Shown here in pieces: positions 8,655 to 15,758 of a DNA stretch of 33,747 bases; position 1 is the stretch's first letter, and each line of letters begins with the position of its first letter. The notes beneath the pieces were generated by a model. That model had not been told where the DNA came from. It did not search any database and saw nothing but the letters and a program-made list of their open reading frames with translations. The position numbers and the translations under genes were made by a program. Source of the DNA: Candidatus Viridilinea mediisalina (GTDB lineage: Bacteria; Chloroflexota; Chloroflexia; Chloroflexales; Chloroflexaceae); assembly GCF_002532535.1 (NCBI RefSeq), contig NZ_NQWI01000053.1, positions 1 to 33,747 on the forward strand, given 5' to 3'.

Positions 8655-8787
8655 GGATGGGTTACGGTAACCCTAAAATCTGCTCTTGGGGCTAGGCCCC
8701 CACCGCGCCGCTGGCTGAGCCTGTCGAAGCCAAGCGGCGCGGCCCAGAGCTTTTTCGCGCTAACAAATTTTTTCGGGAGAGGCTTCG
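8655..8787. repeat. Family F repeat copy 1
   Basis: It contains the blocks CTCTTGGGGCT and GGCCCAGAGCTTTTTCGCGC and an imperfect hairpin (about 8705-8740) whose loop is GAGCCTGTCGA. The same blocks occur at 20337-20605 with a different stem. The end of the aminotransferase gene, including its TAG stop at 8760-8762, lies inside this element. Confidence 0.8.
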
Positions 8788-9986
8788 CCTGTTCCTCTGT
8801 TCTTCTGCTCCTCTGTTCCTCTGTTCTTCTGCTCCTCTGTTCTTGCTTGACAAAGACTCTGTTCCAGCACCTCCACCACATAATCCTGTTCCGCATCGCT
8901 CATTTGGGGGTAGAGGGGCAGGATGAGATTGTGATCCTGGGCCGCTTCGGAGTGGGGCAGTTGGTAGCCTGCGGGGCGCTGGTAGGGCCTTTCGCGGTGG
9001 GCATTCATGATCCCACGGCGGGTAGCAACCCCATGGTCGAGCATAGTCTGCATCACGCGGCGTTGCTTGCATGTGGCGGGCAGACGTACCCAAAAGCTCT
9101 GCCAATTGCTCTGGGCCCACGCAGGTTCATGGGGCAACTCTAGGCCCGGAAGCGCAGCCAAGCATTGCATATAGCGGGCAGCCAGACGCCGTCGGGCGGC
9201 CACAAGCGCTGGCAGACGCTTCAGTTGCTCACGGCCAATGGCGGCCTGCACGTCGCTCATGCGATAGTTGTAGCCCACGATGCGATGCTCCTCAAAGACA
9301 ACCTGGGTCGCACTATGGCGCACCCGATCATTGACGCTCATGCCATGCTGACGCAACAGACGCAACTGGGCCGCATACTCAGGGTTGTCGGTCGTAATCA
9401 TGCCGCCGTCACCCGTGGTGATTACTTTTCGCGGATGGAACGAGAAGCATGCCATCGTGCTGTGGGGCCGCCCCACCTGCTGCCACGTACCCTGCCAGTT
9501 GATACTACTCCCACTGGCACAGGCAGCATCCTCAATTACGGGAAGCTTGTGGTGCTGGGCGAGCGCATTGATCTGAGCCATATCGGCTGGCATGCCCATC
9601 TGATGGACAACCAGGATCGCTTTGGTGCGTGGACTCAATGCTGCTGCGATCAAGGATGCATCCATGTTACTAGTTCTTGGATCAATGTCAATAAAAATTG
9701 GGTTAGCATTGCAGTAGCGAATCACATTAGCTGTAGCAATATAGGAGTGGCTCACCGTCACCACCTCATCGCCGGGGCCAACCCCCAGAACGAGCAGGGC
9801 CAGATGGAGCGCCGCAGTACAATTGGCCACCGCAACGCCATGGGCAGCCCCGCAAAACGCAGCAAACTCCTGCTCAAAGGCTGCCACCTCTGGCCCTTGG
9901 GTCAGCCAGCCCGCCAGAATGGGCCGTTGAGCCGCCTGCGCCTCTTCAGTGCCGACGTATGGTTTGGTGAGGGGGATTTTGATCAT
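8760..9986 (-). CDS. DegT/DnrJ/EryC1/StrS sugar aminotransferase
   Basis: PLP-dependent aminotransferase of 408 residues that converts a keto-sugar nucleotide to an amino sugar. The fold-type I core is complete: VAVANCTAALHLAL near 51-64, IEDAACASG with the cofactor Asp at 153, and FSFHPRKVITTGDGG with the Schiff-base Lys at 187. The ATG giving MIKIPLTKPY is preferred; an in-frame start 13 residues upstream reads toward a repeat. No Shine-Dalgarno site is seen, but TATAAC lies just upstream, so a leaderless start is possible. The C-terminus is odd: after the natural end near LCQA it continues as two TEEQKNRG units and GEASPEKIC, all encoded by repeats. Confidence 0.92.
   Translation of the reverse strand: MIKIPLTKPYVGTEEAQAAQRPILAGWLTQGPEVAAFEQEFAAFCGAAHGVAVANCTAALHLALLVLGVGPGDEVVTVSHSYIATANVIRYCNANPIFIDIDPRTSNMDASLIAAALSPRTKAILVVHQMGMPADMAQINALAQHHKLPVIEDAACASGSSINWQGTWQQVGRPHSTMACFSFHPRKVITTGDGGMITTDNPEYAAQLRLLRQHGMSVNDRVRHSATQVVFEEHRIVGYNYRMSDVQAAIGREQLKRLPALVAARRRLAARYMQCLAALPGLELPHEPAWAQSNWQSFWVRLPATCKQRRVMQTMLDHGVATRRGIMNAHRERPYQRPAGYQLPHSEAAQDHNLILPLYPQMSDAEQDYVVEVLEQSLCQARTEEQKNRGTEEQKNRGTGEASPEKIC
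8788..8844. repeat. 24-bp minisatellite inside the aminotransferase 3' end
   Basis: About 2.3 units of a 24-bp repeat (second unit begins 24 bases after the first, at 8798 and 8822), built from ctgttcctctgttcttctgc. Its length is eight codons, so gain or loss of units keeps the reading frame. It encodes tandem TEEQKNRG in the protein. Related AGGAGAACAG sequence lies at 17134-17206. Confidence 0.9.
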
Positions 9987-10032
9987 GGTTGTTATAGAAT
10001 TTTTGGGAGGGCCAGGCCCACCCAAACCCTGC

Positions 10033-10138
10033 TAAGAAGCTGTCTGAAAAGCTAGTGGGCACGCGTTGGAGTGCCGGCTTTAGCCGGCTGAAGCCGGCAC
10101 TCCAACGCCAGTTGATAGACTTTTCAGACAGCCTCTAA
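10033..10138. repeat. Family A repeat copy 3 (MITE-like hairpin element)
   Basis: It begins TAAGAAGCTGTCTGAAAAGC and ends CTTTTCAGACAGCCTCTAA, with the internal palindrome GCCGGCTTTAGCCGGC followed by its longer mirror. It lies between the aminotransferase start and the epimerase stop, ending about four bases before the latter. Confidence 0.93.
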
Positions 10139-10142
10139 AGTT

Positions 10143-11117
10143 CTACCCCTTTTCCTGTTGCCACCAGGCGACCAAGGCACGCAAGCCCTGACGCAGGTCC
10201 ACTTCGGCCTGGAAGCCCAACTGCTCACGGGCGGCACTGGTGGCGGCGAGGCGCCGGGGTACTGGGTTGACCTTGCGTTCGGGGCCATACTCTAGGGGCA
10301 GGTTGACACCCATGACCTCCATGAGTGCATCGGCCAGTTCGCTCAGGCTCGTTTCGCGCCCACTGGCCACATTAAAGACCGCATCGCTCACGTTTGCTTC
10401 AGCGGCGCACAGGTTGGCACGGGCAATATCCGTCACATAGATAAAGTCCATGGTCTGGCGCCCATCGCCAAAGATGAGCGGTGCCTGACCTGTGCTAATG
10501 CGCTCCATCCAGCGGATCAGTACCTCGGTATAGGCTCCGTGGATGTCCATACGCGGCCCGTAGACATTGAAGTAGCGCAGGGCCACATAATCGAGGCCAT
10601 ACATCTCGTGGAAGCTACGCAACAACGCCTCGTTGTAGAGCTTAAGCCCGCCGTAGAGCGTGCGATTCTGGTAGGGATGGTGGGCCTCGGATGTGGGGAA
10701 TTGCTCGGCCATACCGTAGACCGAGGCGGAGGAAGAGGCAACCACCTTTTGCACACCAGCCTTAACGGCGGCTTCCAGCACATTGAACGTCCCGCTGCCC
10801 AAGACATCGTGGGCCAAGCGTGGTTCTTCGGCGCACTGGGTAATGCGGATCGCGGCCAAATGGAAGACCAGATCCACCCCTTGCATCACATCATGCACGA
10901 GGGCGGCATCGGTAATATCGCCCTCGATAATCGTCAGGGGGGCTTGGGCTAACGCTGCCGCCAGATTAGCGCGGCGACCCCGCACGAAATTGTCGAGAAT
11001 AATAATCTCGCCGTAGCGCCCCTGGGCGCGTTCGGCTACCAGCAGATCAACAATGTGCGAACCAATGAGCCCGGCACCGCCAGTGAGCAATACCCGCTTG
11101 GGGCTTGTGGTAGCCAT
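10143..11117 (-). CDS. NAD-dependent sugar-nucleotide epimerase/dehydratase
   Basis: A 324-residue extended short-chain dehydrogenase, probably a UDP-glucose/UDP-N-acetylglucosamine 4-epimerase-type enzyme. The Rossmann loop is TGGAGLIGSH at 12-21, LDNF is at 41-44, and HLAAI at 86-90. The catalytic triad is visible as SSSASVYG (128-135) plus Tyr155 and Lys159 in LYGGLKL. YVTDIARA near 225 and FNVASG near 248 are typical of the family. The ATG has an AGGA site eight bases upstream. With the two aminotransferases it would supply modified sugar donors. The exact substrate is not determined. Confidence 0.9.
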   Translation of the reverse strand: MATTSPKRVLLTGGAGLIGSHIVDLLVAERAQGRYGEIIILDNFVRGRRANLAAALAQAPLTIIEGDITDAALVHDVMQGVDLVFHLAAIRITQCAEEPRLAHDVLGSGTFNVLEAAVKAGVQKVVASSSASVYGMAEQFPTSEAHHPYQNRTLYGGLKLYNEALLRSFHEMYGLDYVALRYFNVYGPRMDIHGAYTEVLIRWMERISTGQAPLIFGDGRQTMDFIYVTDIARANLCAAEANVSDAVFNVASGRETSLSELADALMEVMGVNLPLEYGPERKVNPVPRRLAATSAAREQLGFQAEVDLRQGLRALVAWWQQEKG

Positions 11118-11135
11118 ATGTGGTTCCTTTTTTTC

Positions 11136-11170
11136 CGTTGGTGTTGGTAGCTACGTCACCAACACCAACG
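11136..11170. other. Perfect 13-bp hairpin between epimerase and toxin genes
   Basis: CGTTGGTGTTGGT pairs perfectly with ACCAACACCAACG across a nine-base loop. It lies between the VapC stop and the epimerase start, both on the minus strand. In the direction of transcription it is followed by A-rich, not U-rich, RNA, so it is not a classical intrinsic terminator. It could still be an attenuator or RNA end. Confidence 0.6.
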
Positions 11171-11193
11171 AAAGAAGGTTCTTCGGGTAGAGT

Positions 11194-11619
11194 TTACGCC
11201 AACTTCCAGGGATTCACAATAGTGACGCCTGTATGCTTGAAATCCTCGTCATTTCTCGTTACAAGCACAAAGTCGCCATGGAGCGCAAGGGCTGCAATGA
11301 GTGAATCGATGGCGGGAAGCGGCGTACCATTCGCTTCAAGACGCCCGACTAACGCGCCCCATGTGAGCATCACTTCGAGGGTTAATTCAACAATATTGCC
11401 TTGGAAGCGAAACAGGAGATCGTGTTCAAGCCAAGCCATCACCTGTTCACGGCGCTTAGATGCAGGCAACTTTTCAATTCCTTTACGAATTTCACCAATA
11501 CTAATCACGCTGAGATAGACAGCATGGGGCTCAAGCGCATCAAGCCACTCAATCACGGCCTGGTTTGGGGCTTTACTCACCAATTCGGAGAGTACATTGG
11601 TGTCGAGTAAATATTTCAC
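11194..11619 (-). CDS. vapC: VapC-type PIN-domain toxin
   Basis: A 141-residue PIN-domain ribonuclease, the toxin of a type II toxin-antitoxin pair. Metal-binding acids are in the expected places: Asp6 in LLDTNVLSE, Glu43 in ISIGEIRKGI, Asp105 in LPAIDSLIAA and Asp124 in VTRNDEDF. It starts at GTG, overlapping the antitoxin stop by four bases, so toxin translation is coupled to antitoxin. The family cleaves structured RNAs such as initiator tRNA; that target is known for some members only. Confidence 0.93.
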   Translation of the reverse strand: MKYLLDTNVLSELVSKAPNQAVIEWLDALEPHAVYLSVISIGEIRKGIEKLPASKRREQVMAWLEHDLLFRFQGNIVELTLEVMLTWGALVGRLEANGTPLPAIDSLIAALALHGDFVLVTRNDEDFKHTGVTIVNPWKLA

Positions 11620-11870
11620 AACAAGAACTCTCCACGCACCGGACTCGGATCACGCTCTAGATCAAGTTCTTGCTCTGCTAAAGGTGATTCACGAAAGAAT
11701 TGTGAGAGCTTTGTCTGCATGAGTGTCAAGGCACGATATTCGCGATACGACACCACGATCACCACCTCTACCCCACGTCTTGTAATCAGTTGCGGGCCAT
11801 GGGTCATTGCTTGTTCGACCACTTCGCTAAACTTGCTCTTCGCTTCTTGTAGTTGCCATGTATGGGTCAT
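11616..11870 (-). CDS. Phd/YefM-family antitoxin
   Basis: An 84-residue antitoxin beginning MTHTWQLQEAKSKFSEVVEQ, the standard N-terminal DNA-binding fold of Phd/YefM proteins. It is followed by GPQLITRRGVEVVIVVSYREY and a short C-terminal region that would wrap the VapC toxin. GGAGG lies seven bases before the ATG. The pair is likely autoregulated through the palindrome just upstream. It lies between a sugar aminotransferase and an epimerase gene in the same orientation, so the pair probably inserted into a polysaccharide operon. Confidence 0.93.
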   Translation of the reverse strand: MTHTWQLQEAKSKFSEVVEQAMTHGPQLITRRGVEVVIVVSYREYRALTLMQTKLSQFFRESPLAEQELDLERDPSPVRGEFLL

Positions 11871-11883
11871 GCCTTGCCTCCTG

Positions 11884-11903
11884 TCTAGTCTGACTAGATT
11901 ATA
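11884..11903 (-). promoter_or_regulatory. Toxin-antitoxin promoter with palindromic operator
   Basis: TCTAGTCTGACTAGA (11884-11898) is a perfect 7-1-7 palindrome. On the minus strand it directly follows a consensus TATAAT -10 box (11898-11903) and precedes the antitoxin ribosome-binding site. It is therefore placed as an operator over the likely transcription start. No good -35 box is seen. The -10 box overlaps the TAA stop of the upstream aminotransferase gene. Confidence 0.75.
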
Positions 11904-13014
11904 GCACGCTTTCCTCCTTTCCGCTCCACTCCGCCAGCGCAGCGATCACCTGATCCTGTTGTTCGGGCTGCAACTCCGGGTAGAGCGGCAGCGAGAGGAC
12001 TTCGCGGGCTGCCGCTTCGCTCTGGGGGAATGTGCCAGCCTGATAGCCAAGTGCGGCAAAGGCTCCTTGCAGATGCACCGGGATGGGGTAGTGGATACCT
12101 GTGCTTATGCCTTGTTGCTGCAAAAAGGACTGCAACTCGTCACGTCGGGCGTCGCGGATTGCGTAGATGTGGTAGACATGGCGACACTCCGGGCGAGCGG
12201 TGGGCACACGGATACCCAAGGGCGTGAGGGCCGCTGTGTAGCGGGCGGCTAGAGCCCGGCGCGCCTCGATCCACTGCTCAAGGTAGCGCAACTTCACCCC
12301 CAGCACGGCCCCTTGGATGCCATCCATGCGGTAGTTAAAGCCCTGGATTTCATGGTGGTAGCGCCGTTCTGCGCCCCAATCGCGTAGCATGCGCAGCTTG
12401 CGTGCCAACTCCGGATCGCTGGTGGTAAGCGCACCGCCTTCGCCATAGGCTCCCAGATTCTTGCCTGGGTAGAAGCTAAAGCAGCCCAGCGCACCAATGC
12501 TACCCACGCGCCGCCCTTGGTATTCAGCCCCGTGAGCCTGCGCCGCATCTTCGATCACCACGAGGCCATGCTGCTGGGCAAAGGCCATGACCGCCTCCAT
12601 TGCCGCCGCTTGGCCATACAAATGCACCGGCAACAGCACCTTGGTACGCGGGGTCACTGCGCTTGCAAGTCTGGCCGGATCGAGCGTAAAGCTGTCTGGT
12701 TCAATCTCCACAAAGACGGGCGTTGCGCCAGTATAGGCAATCGCAGCCACTGTAGCAATGAACGTATGCGGTGTGGTAATCACCTCATCCCCTGGCCCCA
12801 CCCCCGCCGCCAAGAGTGCCAGATGGAGCGCACTAGTACCACTGTTTACCGCCACAGCGTAGCGCGTCTGGCAATAGGCCGCAAACTGCTCCTCAAACGC
12901 CGCCACCGCTGGCCCCAAGACAAACTGGCTCCGTGCGAGAACCTCAAGCACAGCTTGGTCAATTTCGGCTTTGAGGTTTTGGTATTGGGTTTTGAGATCG
13001 ACAAAAGGAATCAT
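11899..13014 (-). CDS. DegT/DnrJ/EryC1/StrS sugar aminotransferase
   Basis: A 371-residue PLP-dependent aminotransferase for sugar nucleotides, paralogous to the gene at 8760-9986 but with a normal C-terminus. Motifs: VAVNSGTSALHLALLAAGVG at 53-72, VVIEDAAQAHGA with Asp156 and Gln159, and the Schiff-base Lys185 in FSFYPGKNLGAYGEGG. The NYRMDGIQGAVL block near 225 helps form the active site at the dimer interface. AAGG lies five bases before the ATG. The two paralogues probably make different amino sugars, or act on different keto intermediates. The stop codon overlaps the promoter of the toxin-antitoxin operon. Confidence 0.93.
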   Translation of the reverse strand: MIPFVDLKTQYQNLKAEIDQAVLEVLARSQFVLGPAVAAFEEQFAAYCQTRYAVAVNSGTSALHLALLAAGVGPGDEVITTPHTFIATVAAIAYTGATPVFVEIEPDSFTLDPARLASAVTPRTKVLLPVHLYGQAAAMEAVMAFAQQHGLVVIEDAAQAHGAEYQGRRVGSIGALGCFSFYPGKNLGAYGEGGALTTSDPELARKLRMLRDWGAERRYHHEIQGFNYRMDGIQGAVLGVKLRYLEQWIEARRALAARYTAALTPLGIRVPTARPECRHVYHIYAIRDARRDELQSFLQQQGISTGIHYPIPVHLQGAFAALGYQAGTFPQSEAAAREVLSLPLYPELQPEQQDQVIAALAEWSGKEESVL

Positions 13015-13021
13015 AAGTACC

Positions 13022-13138
13022 TTTTGCGAGGGCGCGAGGATGCGATGACGCGAAGCCCACGCCGCTTCGCCTTGCGAAGGTGCAAGGATACGATGGCATG
13101 AAGCCCACGTCGCTTCGCCTCACGCATCCTCGCTACTC
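13022..13138. repeat. Duplicated GCGAGGATGCGATGACGCGA-type repeat
   Basis: Two diverged units of about 52-55 bp, each ending in the GAAGCCCACG(C/T)CGCTTCGCCT block. The whole finishes with CACGCATCCTCG, the same block seen at 7360-7370 and, inverted, near 3811. It fills the gap between the aminotransferase start and the stop of the cupredoxin-like gene. Confidence 0.8.
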
Positions 13139-13139
13139 G

Positions 13140-13514
13140 CTAACGGATCACCACAATGCGTAAATTCTCATCCCCATGGAGTGAACAGTACAACTCAAAG
13201 ATACCCGGACTCTCGTAGCGTTGCACGAAGCGCTGCCCTGGTGCAACCCGGTAGGGGCCAATCGTAACCGGCTCAACATCATCGTTTTGTACCACCAGCG
13301 TATCCTGTTCACCCAGCCGCAGTGTAAGCTCCAGCGGAAAGAGCTCTAGCGGCTCGCCCGCAGCGAGCATAGCCGCCGTGCCAGGCTCGACCCGCACCAC
13401 CAGGCTGCGTTGCGCCTCCCGCCGCTCTTGGTAAAGCCCAAAGGCGGTGACTGCGCTGCCTACCAGCAAGATCAGGCCGACGAATACCAATATGAATGTA
13501 CGTAGTATAGCCAT
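13140..13514 (-). CDS. Membrane-anchored cupredoxin-like protein with incomplete copper site
   Basis: A 124-residue protein with one N-terminal membrane anchor (about 5-27) and a beta-rich outer domain. The end has the plastocyanin-like shape ESPGIFELYCSLHGDENLRI, where Cys110 and His113 stand in the copper-loop positions. The mid-domain NDD (77-79) matches the region that normally precedes the first histidine ligand, but no His is there, and no Met follows His113. A normal type 1 centre is therefore unlikely. It sits beside SCO1 and PCuAC genes, suggesting a role in copper trafficking or oxidase assembly. The ATG has no Shine-Dalgarno site; a family A repeat ends six bases upstream. Confidence 0.75.
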   Translation of the reverse strand: MAILRTFILVFVGLILLVGSAVTAFGLYQERREAQRSLVVRVEPGTAAMLAAGEPLELFPLELTLRLGEQDTLVVQNDDVEPVTIGPYRVAPGQRFVQRYESPGIFELYCSLHGDENLRIVVIR

Positions 13515-13520
13515 AGTTTC

Positions 13521-13626
13521 TTAGAGGCTTTCTGAAAAGTCTATGAACTGGTGTTGGAGTGCCGGCTTCAGCCGGCTAAAGCCGGCACTCCAACGCGTGC
13601 CCACTAGCTTTTCAGACAGCTTCTTA
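13521..13626. repeat. Family A repeat copy 4 (MITE-like hairpin element)
   Basis: It begins TTAGAGGCTTTCTGAAAAG and ends CTTTTCAGACAGCTTCTTA, with the palindrome GCCGGCTTCAGCCGGC and its partner. Unlike the other copies it lies immediately upstream of a start codon (cupredoxin-like gene), and about 23 bases downstream of the SCO1 stop. Confidence 0.93.
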
Positions 13627-13649
13627 ATAACGAACTTTCGCTTTTCTAT

Positions 13650-14231
13650 CTACTCGCGCAGCAACACGCGCAGATCACTGACAATATCGGCAGTGGGCGT
13701 GTTATGGGCATAGAGCATGCGCCAACGCCCCGCCTTATCGATCAGATAGACAAAGCCCGAATGGTCAATGGTATATTCCATTGCCGATTCAGGCAACTCG
13801 CGCCGCTGCACAAAGACCCCATAATCACGATAGATCGGCTCAAGCGTCTCCGTATCACCATGCAGACCAATGAAATCGGGGTCGAAGGTTTGGACATAGA
13901 GTTCCAGCCGTTCGGGCAGATCACGTTCAGGATCAACCGTGATCAGCGCCACCTGCATGGTCTCCGCAGCAGCCCCCAACTCGCGTTTGACCGCCGCAAG
14001 GTTGGCCAACTCAATTGGGCAAATATCGGGACAGAGCGTGAAGCCGAAGTAGAGCATCACGATGTTGCCCTTTTGTTCACTCAGGGTGAAGGGTTGGCCA
14101 TTATGGTCGGTCAGGGTAAAATCGGGCGCGGGCAGCGGTGGATCAATCACCGTACCCTTCAGTTCGGGCGGGCCTGAACACGCACTGAGCCCAACCACCA
14201 AGAGGATCGTTAGGATGATGAAACGCAACAT
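13650..14231 (-). CDS. SCO1/SenC-type copper chaperone lipoprotein
   Basis: A 193-residue thioredoxin-fold protein that helps load copper into the CuA site of cytochrome c oxidase, or keeps that site's cysteines reduced. An N-terminal lipoprotein signal ends LVVGLSAC (Cys18). The copper/redox motif is LCPDIC (Cys67, Cys71) with the third ligand His157 in TIDHSGFVYLID. ALITVDPERDLPERL near 95-110 is typical of the family. An AGGGA site is six bases before the ATG. Neighbours on both sides are copper-related, so this is a dedicated copper-delivery group. Confidence 0.94.
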   Translation of the reverse strand: MLRFIILTILLVVGLSACSGPPELKGTVIDPPLPAPDFTLTDHNGQPFTLSEQKGNIVMLYFGFTLCPDICPIELANLAAVKRELGAAAETMQVALITVDPERDLPERLELYVQTFDPDFIGLHGDTETLEPIYRDYGVFVQRRELPESAMEYTIDHSGFVYLIDKAGRWRMLYAHNTPTADIVSDLRVLLRE

Positions 14232-14249
14232 AGGTTTCCCTGTTTTTCA

Positions 14250-14326
14250 CCACAGAGGCATAGAGTTCACAGAGGGCTTGTGGTTGAATGTATCTCGCCA
14301 TCTCGTTCTGCTCTATGCCTCTGTGG
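14250..14326. repeat. Family E inverted repeat (CCACAGAGGC type)
   Basis: CCACAGAGGCATAGAG at 14250-14265 is exactly complementary to 14311-14326. A similar but more diverged pair lies at 31908-32020. It sits just upstream of the SCO1 start codon; no gene lies in this 212-bp gap. Confidence 0.85.
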
Positions 14327-14341
14327 TTGCATACCTAGTTC

Positions 14342-14444
14342 TACCAATGACCATTGAACATGCCGCATCATTGAGAACGCTAAAGCTCATTGGGACGCCA
14401 TGTTCGGCAATCTACCATCTACCATCTACCATCTGAAATGGTAT
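14342..14444. repeat. Family C repeat copy 1 (ATACCA-type ends, heptamer array)
   Basis: The ends are TACCAATG and its near-complement AAATGGTA. Inside lie GAACATGCCGC, GCCATGTTCGGC and four TCTACCA heptamers. Flanking TAGTTC occurs at both 14336-14341 and 14445-14450, which looks like a target-site duplication. The right end forms part of the PCuAC gene stop codon. Confidence 0.88.
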
Positions 14445-14962
14445 TAGTTCTGCGGCGGCGTACGCACAACCGCGTCAACCTCGATGGTACCACTGCGCTC
14501 AAAGGTCAAGTTCAGCTTGATGATGTCACCAGGTTCGAGGCCGCGATTGAGGCCGATGAACATGACATGCAGGCCACCGGGGCGTAGCTCTGTCGTGCCG
14601 CCAGCAGGAATCTCAATGCGCTCGATCTGATCCATACGCATCACATCGCCATCCATGACCATGGTATGCAACTCGACCACCTCAGAGAGATCGCCCGCAG
14701 CCGCATCGATGAGGAAGTCGGGTTCACTGCCCTGGTTGCTGATCAGCAGGTAGCCGCCCGTATTGATCGGCCCGGCCTCAACTTCGGCTTGGCTACGGGG
14801 CCGAATCCAGGGGTCGGTCAAGGTCAAATCGCCCAAGGTGTAGCTGGGCGCATCAGCAGCGGGTTCGGCAGCGGGCGCGGGCGCGGTGGTCGGTGCCTCA
14901 GCGCAAGCCGCAAGGGCCAGCGCAGCCAACAGCGTTATGATGATCGCTTGGATGCGAAGCAT
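14444..14962 (-). CDS. PCuAC copper chaperone lipoprotein
   Basis: A 172-residue periplasmic-type copper(I) chaperone of the PCu(A)C (DUF461) family, which passes copper to SCO1 and cytochrome oxidase. The lipoprotein signal ends ALALAAC (Cys20), followed by a low-complexity Ala/Pro linker. The copper site reads HTM (His99, Met101), an MRM at 108-110, and HVM (His132, Met134), the usual HxM...HxM arrangement. The ATG giving MLRIQAIII is chosen because AGGAAGGA precedes it and the signal peptide follows; an in-frame upstream start would put 18 charged residues in front. It ends exactly at a family C repeat. Confidence 0.93.
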   Translation of the reverse strand: MLRIQAIIITLLAALALAACAEAPTTAPAPAAEPAADAPSYTLGDLTLTDPWIRPRSQAEVEAGPINTGGYLLISNQGSEPDFLIDAAAGDLSEVVELHTMVMDGDVMRMDQIERIEIPAGGTTELRPGGLHVMFIGLNRGLEPGDIIKLNLTFERSGTIEVDAVVRTPPQN

Positions 14963-15054
14963 GGGAGTATATCCTTCCTGTATTATTTGGTCATGTGACC
15001 AAAGGTTCATGGGCACGGCGGTACCATGCCCCTCTGGGCTATCGTGCTACGTTC

Positions 15055-15177
15055 CATATTGTTGGGGCTTTGCCCCAAACCCTCTTTATTTCTTTCGTGT
15101 TGGCGGCTTCGCCGCCAACACGAAAGAAATCATTCTTCAGGGGAGGCTTCGCCACCCCCGAACCCCCGCCGGGAGGC
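15055..15177. repeat. Family F repeat copy 2 with a perfect 20-bp hairpin
   Basis: The stem 15088-15107 (ATTTCTTTCGTGTTGGCGGC) pairs perfectly with 15111-15130 across a TTC loop. Flanking blocks GGGGCTTTGCCCC and GGGAGGCTTCGCC recur in the other F copies. The element ends at the stop codon of the small membrane protein gene. Confidence 0.9.
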
Positions 15178-15525
15178 TTACCACTGCGGCGGCGGCGCTG
15201 GTGGTGGCTCGCCGAGGCGCGTATAGAGAGGGGACGGCGCAAGGAACACTGGGTTGCAACGCACCAGCAGGATTGCAAAACCGGCTGCAATGGTTGCAAG
15301 CGCCTGGATCAGCCCTTGGAAGACACTGGGGCTGAGTGGTGGCGGTTGCGCCGTTGGGTTTTCAACAGTGAAGAAGTGACCACACAAAAAGGGTGAAGCT
15401 TGGCCCTGAGGTGTGTTGGTTTGCGGCAAAAGGTAGTGAGCAAAGAGGCAATGGAAGGTACAGACCAACAACGCCCCTGGCACTGCAACTAACAAGAGCC
15501 AGTTGAGCCACATTGCTGGGCGCAT
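15178..15525 (-). CDS. Small Cys/His-rich membrane protein, unknown function
   Basis: An unrecognised protein of about 115 residues with two membrane segments (about 6-33 and 70-92). The first carries a tight cluster, CTFHCLFAH (Cys22, His25, Cys26, His30), followed by Cys48 and His50 in FLCGHF, a pattern that could bind copper or haem. The C-terminus is proline-rich (EPPPAPPPQW). It is upstream of PCuAC and SCO1 on the same strand, supporting a copper role by context. The start is uncertain: the ATG giving MRPAMWLNW is preferred, with another in-frame ATG 20 codons upstream. Some DUF2946-like proteins have a similar Cys/His pattern, but I cannot confirm membership. Confidence 0.55.
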   Translation of the reverse strand: MRPAMWLNWLLLVAVPGALLVCTFHCLFAHYLLPQTNTPQGQASPFLCGHFFTVENPTAQPPPLSPSVFQGLIQALATIAAGFAILLVRCNPVFLAPSPLYTRLGEPPPAPPPQW

Positions 15526-15609
15526 AGCCTGCCTGGATGATTGCCATATAATCACCATTGCGGCATTATGCAAGAGATTGCCCATCCATGCAAGGCGGGA
15601 AGTTGTATA

Positions 15610-15748
15610 ATACTATTTCAGGTTGTAGATTGTAGATTGTAGATTGCAGATTGCAGATCGTAGATTGTAGATTGTAGATTGCCGAACATGGCATCTCAAT
15701 AGGCGTTAGTGTTCTTGATTATGTGGCATATTCAAGGGTGATTGGTAC
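15610..15748. repeat. Family C repeat copy 2 (expanded heptamer array)
   Basis: About eleven TTGTAGA/TTGCAGA-type heptamers (15621-15679) are followed by GCCGAACATGGC and a diverged copy of the rest of the element, ending GATTGGTAC. It occupies most of the gap between divergent genes and ends about ten bases before the preferred start codon of the REC-kinase gene, so that gene's promoter must lie in or across it. Confidence 0.85.
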
Positions 15749-15758
15749 AATCTCTACT

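Noticed and set aside
9165-10055. A 296-codon plus-strand frame opposite the DegT-type gene
   Set aside because: It is a shadow of the aminotransferase, whose PLP-binding motifs are all present.
15039-15299. An 86-codon minus-strand frame overlapping the small Cys/His gene
   Set aside because: It runs through the family F hairpin, giving palindromic low-quality protein, and overlaps a better candidate in another frame.
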